A stretch of DNA of 64,000 nucleotides from Zingiber officinale (taxonomy: Eukaryota > Streptophyta > Magnoliopsida > Zingiberales > Zingiberaceae). A program made the position numbers and the translations under genes. Under the pieces are notes generated by a model that worked only from the letters and a program-made list of their open reading frames with translations, searched no databases and was not told where the DNA came from. The DNA lies in NCBI RefSeq assembly GCF_018446385.1, contig NC_056000.1, forward strand, positions 49,942,722-50,006,721. The letters run 5' to 3'. Shown here piece by piece: positions 1 to 9,789 of the stretch (positions are counted from its first letter, which is position 1; each line of letters begins with the position of its first letter).

Positions 1-2
1 GT

Positions 3-427
3 TTGCTTCATGGAAGCAAAAAATGGAGGTATACCTTAAGTCTGATTTTGGTATTTATTTAATAATGAAATCTGGTTATGAAGCACCAAAGAAAGTAAAC
101 GGAGAAGTGCTCGAGAAATACCTCTGGAATGCGACGTGATGAGTCGATGGCAAATGCGCGGGCTGAATTTCATCTTCTAACCACAATACCAAATGAAGAT
201 CTCGACAAAGTCGGAGAGTACAATAGCGCAAAAGAACTTTGGGAAAAGTTCTTAAAGATCTATGAAGAGTCCGAATCCAAGGTAAATGCCGCAACATCCC
301 CAACAACCGAATTCCATCCTGAAGCCACAGAAAGCTCATCCCAGATGAGCATCGATGAAGGGGAAGAGACTTCGGAAGAAAGCAACTCGACAGGGGGAGA
401 ATCAACAACTGACAAGGTAAGTCAGGT
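3..427 (+). pseudogene. Gag (Copia type, UBN2/DUF4219-like), 5'-truncated and frameshifted
   Basis: Translation resembles the N-terminal capsid-like region of plant Copia Gag, with the hallmark GEYNSAKELWEKF near residues 70-85. It aligns with the gag at 48164-48661. The frame breaks near 130-140: after LWNA there are two stop codons where the other copy reads on through a QRAESMANAR-like stretch. The acidic Ser/Glu-rich tail (about 300-427) matches the other copy. No zinc knuckle is seen. Gag would form the virus-like particle in the cytoplasm. This copy is inactive. Confidence 0.75.
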
Positions 428-706
428 ATGGTCTCACCTTCTGAACAATTAATTACATTAATCGAGAAGGTACCTGAAAATTTTTGCGAATTAAAAATTA
501 AATCTTCGAAAGAATTTTCTGGATTAGAAAAAATTTTGTCGAACGAATCTTTCCAATTAAAAACACCGTCGAAATATTTTTTACCAACTATTTTGTTGAA
601 AAAATTTCTGAAACTAAAAACATTGCCAAAAGATTCTTGTGAGTTACAAAATAATTTGTCGAACGAATTATCAAAAGATCTTTTATCAATTATTTTTTCA
701 AAATAA
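428..706 (+). pseudogene. 11-residue-repeat domain following gag, degenerate copy
   Basis: A 92-codon frame of degenerate units of the form x-I-L-S-K-E-F-C-K-L-Q, rich in Leu, Lys, Ser and Phe. It is homologous to, and shorter than, the frame at 48680-49255. Aligned with that copy, this one has lost a single base near 438-441, which moves the frame relative to gag. At the codon where the other copy has TGA this one has TGG. The ancestral gag and repeat domain were therefore probably one reading frame. Function unknown; the regular spacing suggests a helical or coiled structure. Confidence 0.5.
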
Positions 707-1140
707 TTTTTCGCATACTTAATATTGTTTTCCTTAAATCTAAAAAATTATGATAAACTAAAGTGGAAATTTAGATATCATAATAAGGTTAGAGAAATGG
801 CAATAACTTGAGAATGAATTTTGTTTTAATAATAAAAAAAAATTATTATTTTCGCCTAAGTTAAAAGCCTTTTCTATAATTCTAAAAAGTAATTTAACTT
901 AGAATTTTTTTAAATATTCTTCTGAAAAATTCAAAAATTCATTTTACTAAAATTTTTTAACTTGAAATTTTTTTTGGTGGAAACTTTTTGACCTGCAAAA
1001 TTTTACCTAGAAAATTTTTCAAAATTTCATTCTTACTTGGAATATTTTTTGAACCATTTATTTTACCTAACATATTGTTGGATAATTCTCTCTATTTTTA
1101 TTAACCCCGTTTTTGCTGTGATCAAAGGGGGAGAGAAAAG

Positions 1141-1340
1141 TACAAGTTTAGGGGGAGTTAGAAAAATTTAAAATTTAAATTTCTTTTTCTATTTTTTGTT
1201 GCAATTTTACTAATTGCAAAAATTATACTTAACTTATCTAGAAAAATACAAGTTTAGGGGGAGTTAGAAAAAATTTAAAATTTAAATTTCTTTTTCTATT
1301 TTTTGTTGCAATTTTACTAATTGCAAAAATTATACTTAAC
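1141..1340 (+). repeat. Tandem duplication, period 106 bp
   Basis: Two nearly identical AT-rich units start at 1141 and 1247, each opening with TACAAGTTTAGGGGGAG. They lie in the non-coding part of the gag-only element, upstream of its purine tract. The GGGGGAG core resembles a duplicated purine tract, and a single relative of it occurs in the other copy near 49648. Confidence 0.85.
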
Positions 1341-1434
1341 TTGTTAGTTTACTAATTTTTCTTTAAAATTACTTTTTATGTCTATTTTAACCCTAACTTG
1401 AACTTGAGTTGATGCACATCAAAAAGAGGGAGAT

Positions 1435-2371
1435 TGTTGGACCCCGTGGTAGTTTTGATGTGATCAACCAAGTTAGTTAGGTCCTGCTGTGTTTGATCCC
1501 TGTGTCTGAGTGTGCAGGAGCTTAGGAACACAGGAAGTCGAGCGGAAGATGCAGCTAGCGAGAAGGATGGCACGGGAAGAGAGCCGACGGGCTCGGTGCG
1601 TCCGAAGGACAAGAGAGCTGCGGAAGAGTACTCCGGTGGGCGTGAAGAGCGTGCACGACGTTCGAGGGACGTTAAGCCGGGACGGAAGGCTGCTCGAGGA
1701 AGGCCGGAAATTGGGTTCGGGTGAGCCCTATTTCGGTTGGCCGAAATCACCCAAACAAACAGAGCTTCGGAAGACAAAGTGAAGAAGAAAGGGAGTCAAA
1801 AGAGGCCGAAAGTTACTGTAGCAGAAATTACTGTAGCAGAAATTACTGTGGCAGGAACCTTGAAGGCGCCTTAAACACATTGAAGGCGCCTTAAACACAT
1901 TAAAGGCGCCTTGAATGGATTGTTTAAGGCTCCTTGAGCAGGCTAGTTTGACCGTTTGCGCTGCGGATAAAGTTTTATTCGCATATCGAGTTGGAGGCGC
2001 CTTGAACCCTGTTGGAGACGCCTTGGACTCTCAGGATAAGATTTCCAGGGCCTATATAAAGGCCCCTGGAGCTAGGAATTCAATAACAACTCAAGCATTC
2101 AATCTGTAGTGTTTCCTAGCAATAGTTCTGAGCTTTTGAAAGTGTAAAAGGCTTCTCCGCCTTCAGCAAATGAGAGTTTCTTTTAGTGCGCTTCTACTGC
2201 CCTGGATTAACAACCTCCTTGGTTGTAACCAGGTTAATTCCTGAGTCTCTTTTTATTGATTTATTATTTTGTTAACTATTGCACTAACTGAGTTGAAAGT
2301 ACGAGGAGGGTATAGTTACTTTTTGTTTATAGTAATTCACCCCCTTCTTGTCGGCCTCCGCTGCACCAACA
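1435..2371 (+). mobile_element. 3' LTR of gag-only element (937 bp)
   Basis: Begins TGTTGG directly after a purine-rich tract and ends GCACCAACA. A TATA-like CCTATATAAAGG lies near 2052-2063, followed by a transcribed-leader-like stretch. The first 250 bp are strongly similar to the LTR starts at 47166 and 49802. A cluster of AAGGCGCCTT palindromes lies at 1863-2035. Confidence 0.85.
1863..2035 (+). repeat. GGCGCC-centred palindrome cluster in LTR
   Basis: Repeated palindromes of type AAGGCGCCTT, three of them at a period of about 20 bp between 1863 and 1915, and then diverged copies around 1995-2030. The related LTR at 49802-50831 carries GGCGCC palindromes with different flanking arms (CCGGG..CCCGG) at 50337-50392. 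Confidence 0.7.
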
Positions 2372-2493
2372 CTTTATCTATATATATAGCATGGATATAA
2401 AGATAAAATAATGTCAAACTGAATTGAATTATATTAAAATAAAGGTTGTTTATTTACAAGAGTCAATAAAGCTCTAACCAACAGTTAGTTAGT

Positions 2494-2689
2494 GTACTCT
2501 TCCGCAGCACCTCATCCCTCGGACGCACCGAGTCCGTCGGCTCTCTCCCGTATCATCCTTCTTGCTAGTTGCGTCTTTTGCTCGACTCCTTGTGTTCCTA
2601 AGCTCCTGTACACTTAGACACAATGTTAAAATATCACAAGACCTAACTTAACTTGTTGATCACATCAAAACAACCTTGAGGTTCCAACA
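2494..2689 (-). mobile_element. Inverted LTR fragment, about 196 bp
   Basis: Reverse complement of the first about 200 bp of the same LTR family as 1435-2371: its minus strand begins TGTTGGAACC at 2689 and reads through the GTGATCAAC, CAGGAGCTTAGGAAC and GCGGAAGAGTAC landmarks. It ends abruptly at 2494. It abuts the broken left end of the Tat element, so it marks a truncation or rearrangement junction. Confidence 0.8.
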
Positions 2690-3526
2690 CTTTGCCCCAT
2701 CGCCCTTTCTCCGGCAATCTATGTGATCTCTCGTAAGCCCTCATCTTCCTTCGATTGAAGTTGTTCGTTGCTTGTAGAGTCCTTTTTTCCAAGTCGCCTT
2801 TCTTCCTTGTTTTCTGTTGAACTTTAGTTTCGATGGCAAGCTCTTCACAACCACCTGTTGGTGTCCTTGGGCTCTAGTATACCTTTACTGAGTCCAGGTT
2901 TGACGCCGGCGACGCTGAGAGTTTGACAGCTGCATTTGAATTTCCTCCTGGCTACAAAGTTGTTCTCACTTCTCCTTTCGATCGGTCAAATTCTCCGCCG
3001 CCTGGCTGCATTTGTTTCTTTAGAGATCAGTTTACCACCGGTCTGCAGTTTCCCATTCACCCCTTCTTTCCCTTCATATGTAAGTACTTCCATATCTCCC
3101 TTCATCAACTAGTGTCGAACTCCTTTCGGATGTTGTGCGGGGTAATGATCCTTTTCCGCCTGCACGACATTCCTCTTACTCCCCGAATTTTTCACTACTT
3201 TTATTATCCGAAATTGTCCAAGCCGGGGGTTTTTTTTTTAAAGCTTGAGTGGGCTTAGTCTTCTTCGACAAAATGCCAACCTCTAACAAGCATTGGAGGC
3301 AATATTTCTTTTTTGTACACCTTCCCGAGCAGTCGGACTTCTCGACCCACTGCAACTCGAAGTGGCGACCCAGCCTCCCTTGAAACGTATAAGAGCCGAT
3401 CGGACTACCTCAATGCAGCTTCGATGTTGGCAGGTCAGAAATATGACATCCACAAGTTGCTGCAGGAGAGTGTCCTCTACATTTTTTGTCTGAGTCTGAT
3501 TCACACTCGTCTTCCGTCCAGCCTAG

Positions 3527-3585
3527 GTATGCAACTTCTTCACTCTTTCCTTTGATTCTAACTGATTTTTCTTCCTCTCTTGTAG
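3527..3585 (+). other. Putative intron 1 of antisense ORF (copy A)
   Basis: 59 bp with donor AG|GTATGC, a T-rich stretch and acceptor TTGTAG. Removing it joins ..RLPSSL to AEVILRARLAGK in phase. The second copy has a matching 58-bp gap (36148-36205) whose acceptor is mutated to CAA. It is short for a plant intron, so this remains a prediction. Confidence 0.6.
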
Positions 3586-4349
3586 CCGAAGTCATACTGC
3601 GTGCACGTCTAGCCGGCAAGGGCAAACTGACGGATGTCGTGATCAATGCAGCTGCTGTGGAAGAATTGGAGAGTCGCGGCCTGCAGTCAATCGCCTCACA
3701 AGAAGAGACGTAAGATGAGAGCGAAGCGGCTCCCATTTTGGTAAGCGGAGGCAAAGCTAGTCGGACGCCTAGCGGTGGAGCGGCTGGTGGATCACAGCCT
3801 CCTTCTAAACGGCTTCCAGTCGTTTGGGTTAAGGGGGTGTCGGGCTCAGCCTCCTCAAGAGAGCCACTGATCAGACACAAGAGGCGTCGGGTGGAGACAC
3901 CATCGCGCTCCGCTTCCTCATCCATGCGGTACGTCGAGCGGGTTGAGACTTCGACCCCCACTCTAGTTTAAGAGATGGCGACTCCTACATCGTCTGATCG
4001 GACTCCCTACCTGTTCGGTTTGCCCCATGGAACAGTCTGCACACCGCTAGTGGCCTTTATGCCACCAAAATCGAAGGCCAAAAAATCTGGTATCCCTCCG
4101 GCATCCTCGTCTTGGTCGTCCGAGCAAGCAACCTCTACACAATTAGCCCTGAGCGGCCAGCGCCATATAACGGCAATACTGCATCTGCCGACTGAGGAGT
4201 GGCACGAATCTAGCACTGAATCCCGAGCTCTCACGCACCAAATAATCATCCAAGGGTCGCTCGCCCAAATATGGGTTGATGCCCGAGTTCGTGCAACGAT
4301 GATGCCTCAGGGGGTGCTCACGGATAGCCACACCCAGATGTCTACTGGG

Positions 4350-4407
4350 GTAAGTTGCATTTTCATAGTTTATCTCCGATAGACGCTTATATTCTCTTTG
4401 TTTACAG
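4350..4407 (+). other. Putative intron 2 of antisense ORF (copy A)
   Basis: 58 bp from a consensus GTAAGT donor to a TTTACAG acceptor. The same position in copy B is a 65-bp gap (36946-37010) with GTAAGT and TTGCAG. Flanking exons are conserved in phase (MSTG|YW..). Two independent copies with the same boundaries support splicing. Confidence 0.65.
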
Positions 4408-5308
4408 TACTGGTGGAGAGCATGGTCATATGCCAAAGACTCACATTTTTAGAGGAGGAAGTGAAGAAACTAAAAGCGTCGAGCGGCCAATCATCCTTCT
4501 CTTAGCAGCAGACGAATGCTGAAGTGACTAAGCTGAGGGTCGACCTAGAGAAGAACAACTAGCTGCTAGAAGTCGAGCGGGGAAAAAGCGTCGAGCAAGC
4601 CACTCTGCTAGCTCGGCTCAATAGGAAGGTCAGCACCTTCGACGCCAAGATCAAGTCGGCCAATGCGAGGAAGCTTCGGGCCATTGAAGACTTCGACCTG
4701 AAGAATAAGGAGGCCTGGGCTCTTGCCAAGAAACTCAAGGAAGCTGAGGATTTTCTGGTCGTCGAGCGGAACAACTGGTAGGTCGAAGAACCTGCCCGGC
4801 CCTCACAGCCAACTCTCCGCTAAAGATAATGCACTGGCCACCACGAAAGATGAGTTGGAGGCCTCCCGAGCAGCTTTGAAGACTTACCAAAATGCCGAGG
4901 TTGGCCGGTTCGAGACTATGAAGAAGAACTACATCCACTCGGACACTTTCAACGACAAAGTCGCCGACCAGGCACTTCGCCTGTTCGACCTGGCGATTGA
5001 TGGGATGATCGACCAGCTCAGAGAGGGAGGCTACCTATCGACAGCTCTGACCAATAACATCATTAGCCGGGGCAAACTTACCGCGTCGCTGCCTGATGAC
5101 GCCTTAGATTACCTTGAGTGAGGTTGAGAGTTCCTCCCTATAAAATTTTTGAAGTTTTAATGAATGCTCATTCATCCGGACAAGCTTTATCTCCTTGTAT
5201 TTATTTTTTCAACTCATCTTTTGAATATTACAAGAACTCGTGGCCTCGTGACTCCTCCGATCGTTCATGATTAGTCTATCCAGCCGATCTATCCTTTTTG
5301 TCTTCAGA

Positions 5309-5594
5309 GTTTAAGGTCGTCGCTTGACCGTTGACATAGACTAGAGTTTAAGGTTGTCGCTCGACCATTGATGTCGACAAGGGTTTAAGGTCGCCTCTTG
5401 ACCGTTGATGATGACAAGGGTTTAAAGTCGTCGTTCAATCGTTGATGACGACAAGGGTTTAAGGTCGCCGCTCGACCGTTGATGACGACAATTGTTTAAG
5501 GTCGTCGCTCGACCGTTAATGATGACAAGGGTTTAAGGTTGCGACTCGACCGTTGATGACAACAAGAGTTTAAGGTCACCGCTCGACCGTTGGA
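5309..5594 (+). repeat. 37-bp tandem array, 8 units
   Basis: Units begin GTTTAAGG at 5309, 5346, 5383, 5420, 5457, 5494, 5531 and 5568. Each contains an inverted repeat, GGTCG-tcgct-CGACC, in most copies. It lies between the integrase 3' end and the antisense ORF 3' end, so both converging transcripts would run into it. A related, less regular array is in copy B (38062-38494, 40844-40969). Confidence 0.9.
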
Positions 5595-5701
5595 GAAAAC
5601 ACATCTCAAGAGTGGCATTCTTCACTTTTATTCATATTTCGCCATGCGTTCAGGAAACATACAAAAATACATGTATTCACTCGCGCACCTCTCATCCGAC
5701 C

Positions 5702-6958
5702 CTATAGGGTTGGAGATGATTCGCGCTCCATGACCTCTCGAGCTATCTCCCCCCCCCCCCCCCCCCTCTCATCCTCCAAGTAGTAGATGCATGAACGGAG
5801 CTTTTGCACAATCTTGAAAGGTACCGCCCATGGGGCTTCGAGCTTGGTGATGTCGTCGACCGATTTCACTTTCTTCCAGATGAGATCGTCAACCTGGAAG
5901 GATCTCGGAATCACCCTTCGGTTGTAGTTCTGCTTCATCTGTTGTCGGTACGTCGTTAGCCGAACAGCTGCTTTCGCTCGTGTTTCATCCACCAAGTCTA
6001 GCTCCATGAGCTTCTGTTCGGTGTTTCCTTCATCGTAGTATTGCACCCAATCGGATTCGACTCCAACCTCCACGGGGGTGATTGCCTTGCCGCCGTATAC
6101 CAAGTGGAAGGGGGTTATGTCAGTCGCCTCCTTCGGGGTCGTGCGAAGGGCCCACAACACACTGGGGAGCTCGTCGATCTAACTGCCTCCAACGTGGTCA
6201 AGCCGAGCGCGTAGAACTTTGAGGATCTCCCGATTGACAACTTCGGCTTGTCCGTTGCCCTGGGGGTAGGCCACAAAGGTGAAGGCCTGCTGGATCCCAT
6301 TGCCCTCGCACCATTCTCTGAGCCTCTGACCAGTGAATTGTCTACCATTATCGGATACAAGCCGGCGTGGGATGCCGAACCGACATATGATGTTCTGCCA
6401 CACGAATGTAATGACCATATGTTCGGTTATTTTTGCAAGCGGCTCGGCGTCCGCCCATTTTGAGAAGTAGTTGACCGCGACAAGCAGAAATTTCTACTGA
6501 CCGGTCGCCATGGGGAATGGTCCAACAATATCCATGTCCCATTGGTCGAACGGGCAAGATACCATGGACGCCTTCATTTCCTCGGTCGGTCGGTGAGGAA
6601 GGTTATGATACTTTTGGCAGGACAAGCAGGTAGCCACCGTTCGAGCGACATCTTCTTGGAGGGTCTGCCAACAATATCCGGCCAGGAGTATTTTACGAGC
6701 TAACGCGTCACCACCCGGATGGCCTCCGTAAGCACCTTGGTGCACCTCCCGCAGAATGTATTCGACATCTTTCAATCCGACACATTTGAGTAAGGGTCGG
6801 GAGAATGCTCTCTTATAGAGTTGGTCCCTGACTAAAGTGAACAGTCCGACCCTCTTCTTCATTAAGCGAGCTTCTTCCTTATCGGCGGGTATTACTCCTG
6901 ATAGCAGAAACTCTGTCAGAGCTATCCTCCAGTCGTTCAGGAAGGTTATTCCTTCCAT
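5702..6958 (-). pseudogene. Integrase of Tat copy A
   Basis: Minus-strand pieces show the HHCC zinc-binding region (VHQGAYGGHPGG ... CLSCQKY), the catalytic core (DQWDMDIVGPFP, LVSDNGRQFTG, AYPQGNGQAEVVNREI) and the C-terminal part (KAEAPW-like, YYLEDE). The core would insert element cDNA into chromosomes. It is broken by an in-frame TAG after MATGQ (about 6496), a stop near 6180 and a G/C homopolymer near 5751-5766 that truncates the C-terminus. Confidence 0.85.
5751..5766 (+). repeat. Poly-C homopolymer within integrase remnant
   Basis: An uninterrupted run of 16 C where the other Tat copy (43655-43670) has ordinary coding sequence. Either a slippage expansion or an assembly uncertainty; its length cannot be trusted from one sequence. 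Confidence 0.85.
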
Positions 6959-7371
6959 TCGGTCAATAACTCAATATGCGCCACTAGCGAGACCTGTTTG
7001 ATCGGTTGCCCTATGATGATCGATGATAATGAACTGGCTAATTTTGCCAACTCATCTGCTGCTTGGTTCTCCGATCGGGGGATTTTTTGTATAATGACCT
7101 CTTGAAAGTTGGTCTTCAACTTCTTGAAAGCCTCCACATAGAGCCTGAGTCAAGCATTACTTATCTCGAACTCCCCGGATAGCTGCTGAGTGGCCAACTG
7201 AGAGTCTGAGTGGATGACGACTTTAACGGCTCTCACATGTCAGGCTGCCTGTAGGTCGACTATCAATACTTCATACTCAGCTTCATTATTGGTGGCTTTG
7301 TAGTCCAGCCGAACAGAAAGCTACATCTGGTCTTCCCATAGTGAGATGAGTAATATGCCGATTCCACTTCC
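6946..7371 (-). pseudogene. Second (archaeal-type) RNase H of Tat copy A
   Basis: Between the retroviral-type RNase H and the integrase, the minus strand carries a second RNase H remnant: a glycine-rich GSGIGILLIS-like segment, NNEAEYEVLIAGLQA-like core and QKIPRSENQAADELAKLA. Plant Tat elements are known to have gained an archaeal-like RNase H in this place. Disrupted by stop codons near 7155 and 7240. Confidence 0.7.
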
Positions 7372-8850
7372 TTACCTAGTGGACAAGCTGTCAACATATT
7401 TCTTCCATATTGCCTCTGGTTCATCATTCCGAACTTCTGTGACGAAATCTGCCAAGACTTGAGCCTTGATTGCCACTCGGAGTTGATATTGTATATCGAA
7501 TTCGCTCAGCTCGGTCATCCATTTGATCAGTTGTCCTAATACCTCGGGGTTGAGAAGAACTCGTCCCAAGGAGCTGTTAGTCAACACGATGATTGAGTGT
7601 GCGAGGAAATATGGACGAAGCCTCCAAGCGGCGAGAATCAAAGCATAAGCTAACTTTTCCAAACCGGTGTAGCGAGACTCTGCACCCTTCAATATATGGC
7701 TTAGAAAGTATACAGGCTATTGCTCTTGGTCGTTCTACCTAACTAGGGTCGACCCAACCGCATGCTCGTTGGATGATAAGTAGATCCAAAGCGGTTCACC
7801 AACAAGGACTTAGCTAATATAGGCAAGGAGTTAAGATATTCCTTAAGCTCTTCCAATGTCCGATCGCACTCGGCGTCCCACTAGAATTTCATAGCTCGGC
7901 GAAGCACTTTGAAGAATGACATACTCTAGTCAGATGACTTGGATATGAATCTGGACAGCGTCGTGATCCGACCAGTCAGCCGTTGAGCTTCCTTTATGTT
8001 CCGAGGCGGCGGCATATCTTGTAACGCTGACTTTTCTTGGATTGGCTTCAATATCTCGCTCGGTGACGATGTAACCCAGGAAGCGACCACTATTCGCGCT
8101 GAACAGACACTTGCTAGGGTTCAGCTTTATTCCATAAGCCATCAGCATTCGACAAATCTCCTCGATATCTGCGCATAGGTCAACAGCTCGGAGGGATTTT
8201 ATTAATATGTCGTCGACGTATACCTCCATATTACGTCTGATCTGCCGTCGGAACACCTTGTTCATCAACCTCTAATAAGTGGCTCCGACATTCTTAAGTC
8301 CGAACTACATGACATTGTAGCAGTACGTTCCATAGACCGTAATGAAGTTGACATTCTCCTGATCCTCTTGGATGAGCGGCACTTGGTGATACCCTTGGTA
8401 TACGTCGAGCATGCAGATCAGCTCGCAACTCGACGTCGAGTCCACCATCTAGTCTATCCTGGGCAATGGATAGAAGTATTTTGGGCATGCCTTATTCAAA
8501 TCGTGCAAGTCGATGCAGACCTGTCATTTATTGCCCGGCTTGGAAACTAACATGACATTGGCTAACCAGCTCGGGAATTGAACTTTTCTAATATGGTCGG
8601 CCTCTAGCAACTTCTCTATCTCCGCACGAATAATCAAATTTTGCTCCACGCTGTAGTTCCTCTTTCTTTGCTTCACCGGCCGAGCGTCCGATCAGACATG
8701 AAGCTTGTGTTGAGCCACACTCAGGGAGATACCGAGAAGCTCGTGTGTCGACCATGCGAACACATCGTGATTTTGTCTAAGGCAGATGATCAACTCTGCC
8801 TTCTTTTCCACCTTCAAGTCGGCAGCGATAAAAGTGGTTGCTTCCCTTCA
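7372..8850 (-). pseudogene. Reverse transcriptase and RNase H of Tat copy A
   Basis: The RT catalytic motif YVDDIL is at 8204-8220, followed by NPSKCLF and FLGYIVTERDIEANP (thumb), and then by the RNase H region (SRYTGLEKLAYALILAAWRL, VLADFVTEV). The palm N-terminus (PLPRID.., LDVYQGYHQVPL) lies upstream near 8400-8550 in broken frames. It would copy element RNA to DNA in virus-like particles. Stop codons at several places make it non-functional. Confidence 0.85.
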
Positions 8851-9414
8851 GCTAGGGTGGATCTGAACCTCCTCATTTTCTTCATACACCAATGTAGGGG
8901 GCTTCTCAGTGATTGTGTTCACCTCCAAGCGCGGATTCTTCCGACCACTTTTTGCTTCAGACTTGACCATCTCGACGTAGCATTGCTGAGTGGCCAGTTG
9001 ATCGCCTTTGACTTCGTCCACCCGGTTGTCCACTAGGAACTTGATCTTTTGACAGTAAGTAAACACCACCACCCGAAATTCGTTGAGGGTCGGTCGGCCC
9101 AAGATGATGTTGTAGGCCGACGACGCATTCACCACGATAAAGTTTGTGGTCCTTGTTCTCCTCAGTGGCTCTTCCCCCAGCCAGATGGGCAATCAGACTT
9201 GTCCGAGCGACAGTACCTCGTTGTCCGTAAAGCCATAGAGTGGGGTCGTCATAGACAGCAACTTGTTTCGATCGATTTGTAACTGATCGAACGCCTTCTT
9301 AAAGATGATGTTCACCGAACTCCCTGTATCAACGAAAGTTCGATGAATAGTGTAATTAGTAATTACCGCTCGGATGATCAGCGCGTCGTCGTGAGGGATC
9401 TCCACTCCCTCCAA
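8848..9414 (-). pseudogene. Aspartic protease and linker of Tat copy A
   Basis: Contains the retroviral-type aspartic protease signature FVDTGSSVNIIF (DTGSS codons at 9316-9330) and the ILGRPTLNEFR motif after it, then an acidic linker into RT. It would cleave the Gag-Pol polyprotein. One stop at about 9193 separates the two halves. Confidence 0.8.
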
Positions 9415-9789
9415 ATCGCTGGGGCGAAGCTGATCTCGGGCCCTTCGGCTTTCTCCCTACTACATCCTACAGTATGGATCTTCAGTCGCAGAGCGTATGA
9501 CTTCCTGGCTTTGTTGGAGTCGCCGCCGGTCGGCCCACCAGCGATCATGCCTATTTCTCCACGAGCGGCATTGGTTCTATTTTCTTCTTCCCGAGGGGAG
9601 AGTCTATTTCGCTCGGCCGAGGCTCTGGCAAGATCAGCGTTATCCCTCCCCTGGTGCTGATTATGTCGTTCGGGTGCTCTTCTTTCATCCTCTCATCGCC
9701 TCGCCCGATCGTTGTCTATGTCGTCGATCATGAGTGGGAAATCGGAGACGGTATCCTCTTGGCGCCGGTCGGCTGTCGATCGGTGTCAG

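Larger units (their letters stand above)
1..2371 (+). mobile_element. Gag-only (non-autonomous) Copia-type LTR element, 3' part
   Basis: The right-hand part of an LTR retrotransposon whose 5' LTR lies left of the window. A gag remnant is followed by an 11-residue-repeat frame, about 700 bp of AT-rich non-coding DNA, a purine tract at about 1420-1434 and a 3' LTR beginning TGTTGG. No protease, integrase, RT or RNase H is present, so movement would need enzymes in trans. The complete relative at 47166-50831 has the same order and a primer site matching tRNA-iMet. The target duplication cannot be tested because the left end is missing. Confidence 0.85.
2833..5121 (+). pseudogene. Antisense additional ORF (Transposase_28-like) of Tat copy A
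   Basis: Plus-strand gene antisense to its own element. It starts MASSSQPPVG at 2833, has an in-frame TAG at codon 15 (2875-2877), then the domain with FPIHPFFPF and LHDIPLTPRIFHYF typical of the Pfam 'putative gypsy type transposon' family. A Ser/Pro-rich basic linker, a Lys/Glu-rich coiled coil (about 4410-4780) and a conserved tail ending DDALDYLE follow. Two intron-like gaps restore the reading frame: 3527-3585 (AG|GTATG..GTAG) and 4350-4407 (GG|GTAAG..ACAG). Extra stops and a one-base loss after the second acceptor make it a pseudogene. The protein's role is unknown. The copy at 35455-37720 has the same structure. Confidence 0.75.

Noticed and set aside
1382-1777. 131-codon minus-strand frame over the LTR start, and similar frames at 47204-47855, 49840-50529
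   Set aside because: They lie within LTRs of the gag-only family, on both strands and several frames at once. They reflect the GC-rich, stop-poor LTR and not genes.
3060-3090. Possible further intron donor (ATAT|GTAAGT) in the antisense Tat ORF
   Set aside because: The protein reads through this point in family-like sequence (ICKYFHISLHQLVSN) in copy A and the other copy lacks the consensus, so the site is probably coding.
3410-3961. 183-codon minus-strand frame
   Set aside because: It is the complement of the Ser/Pro-rich linker of the antisense Tat ORF. No family resemblance and no promoter.
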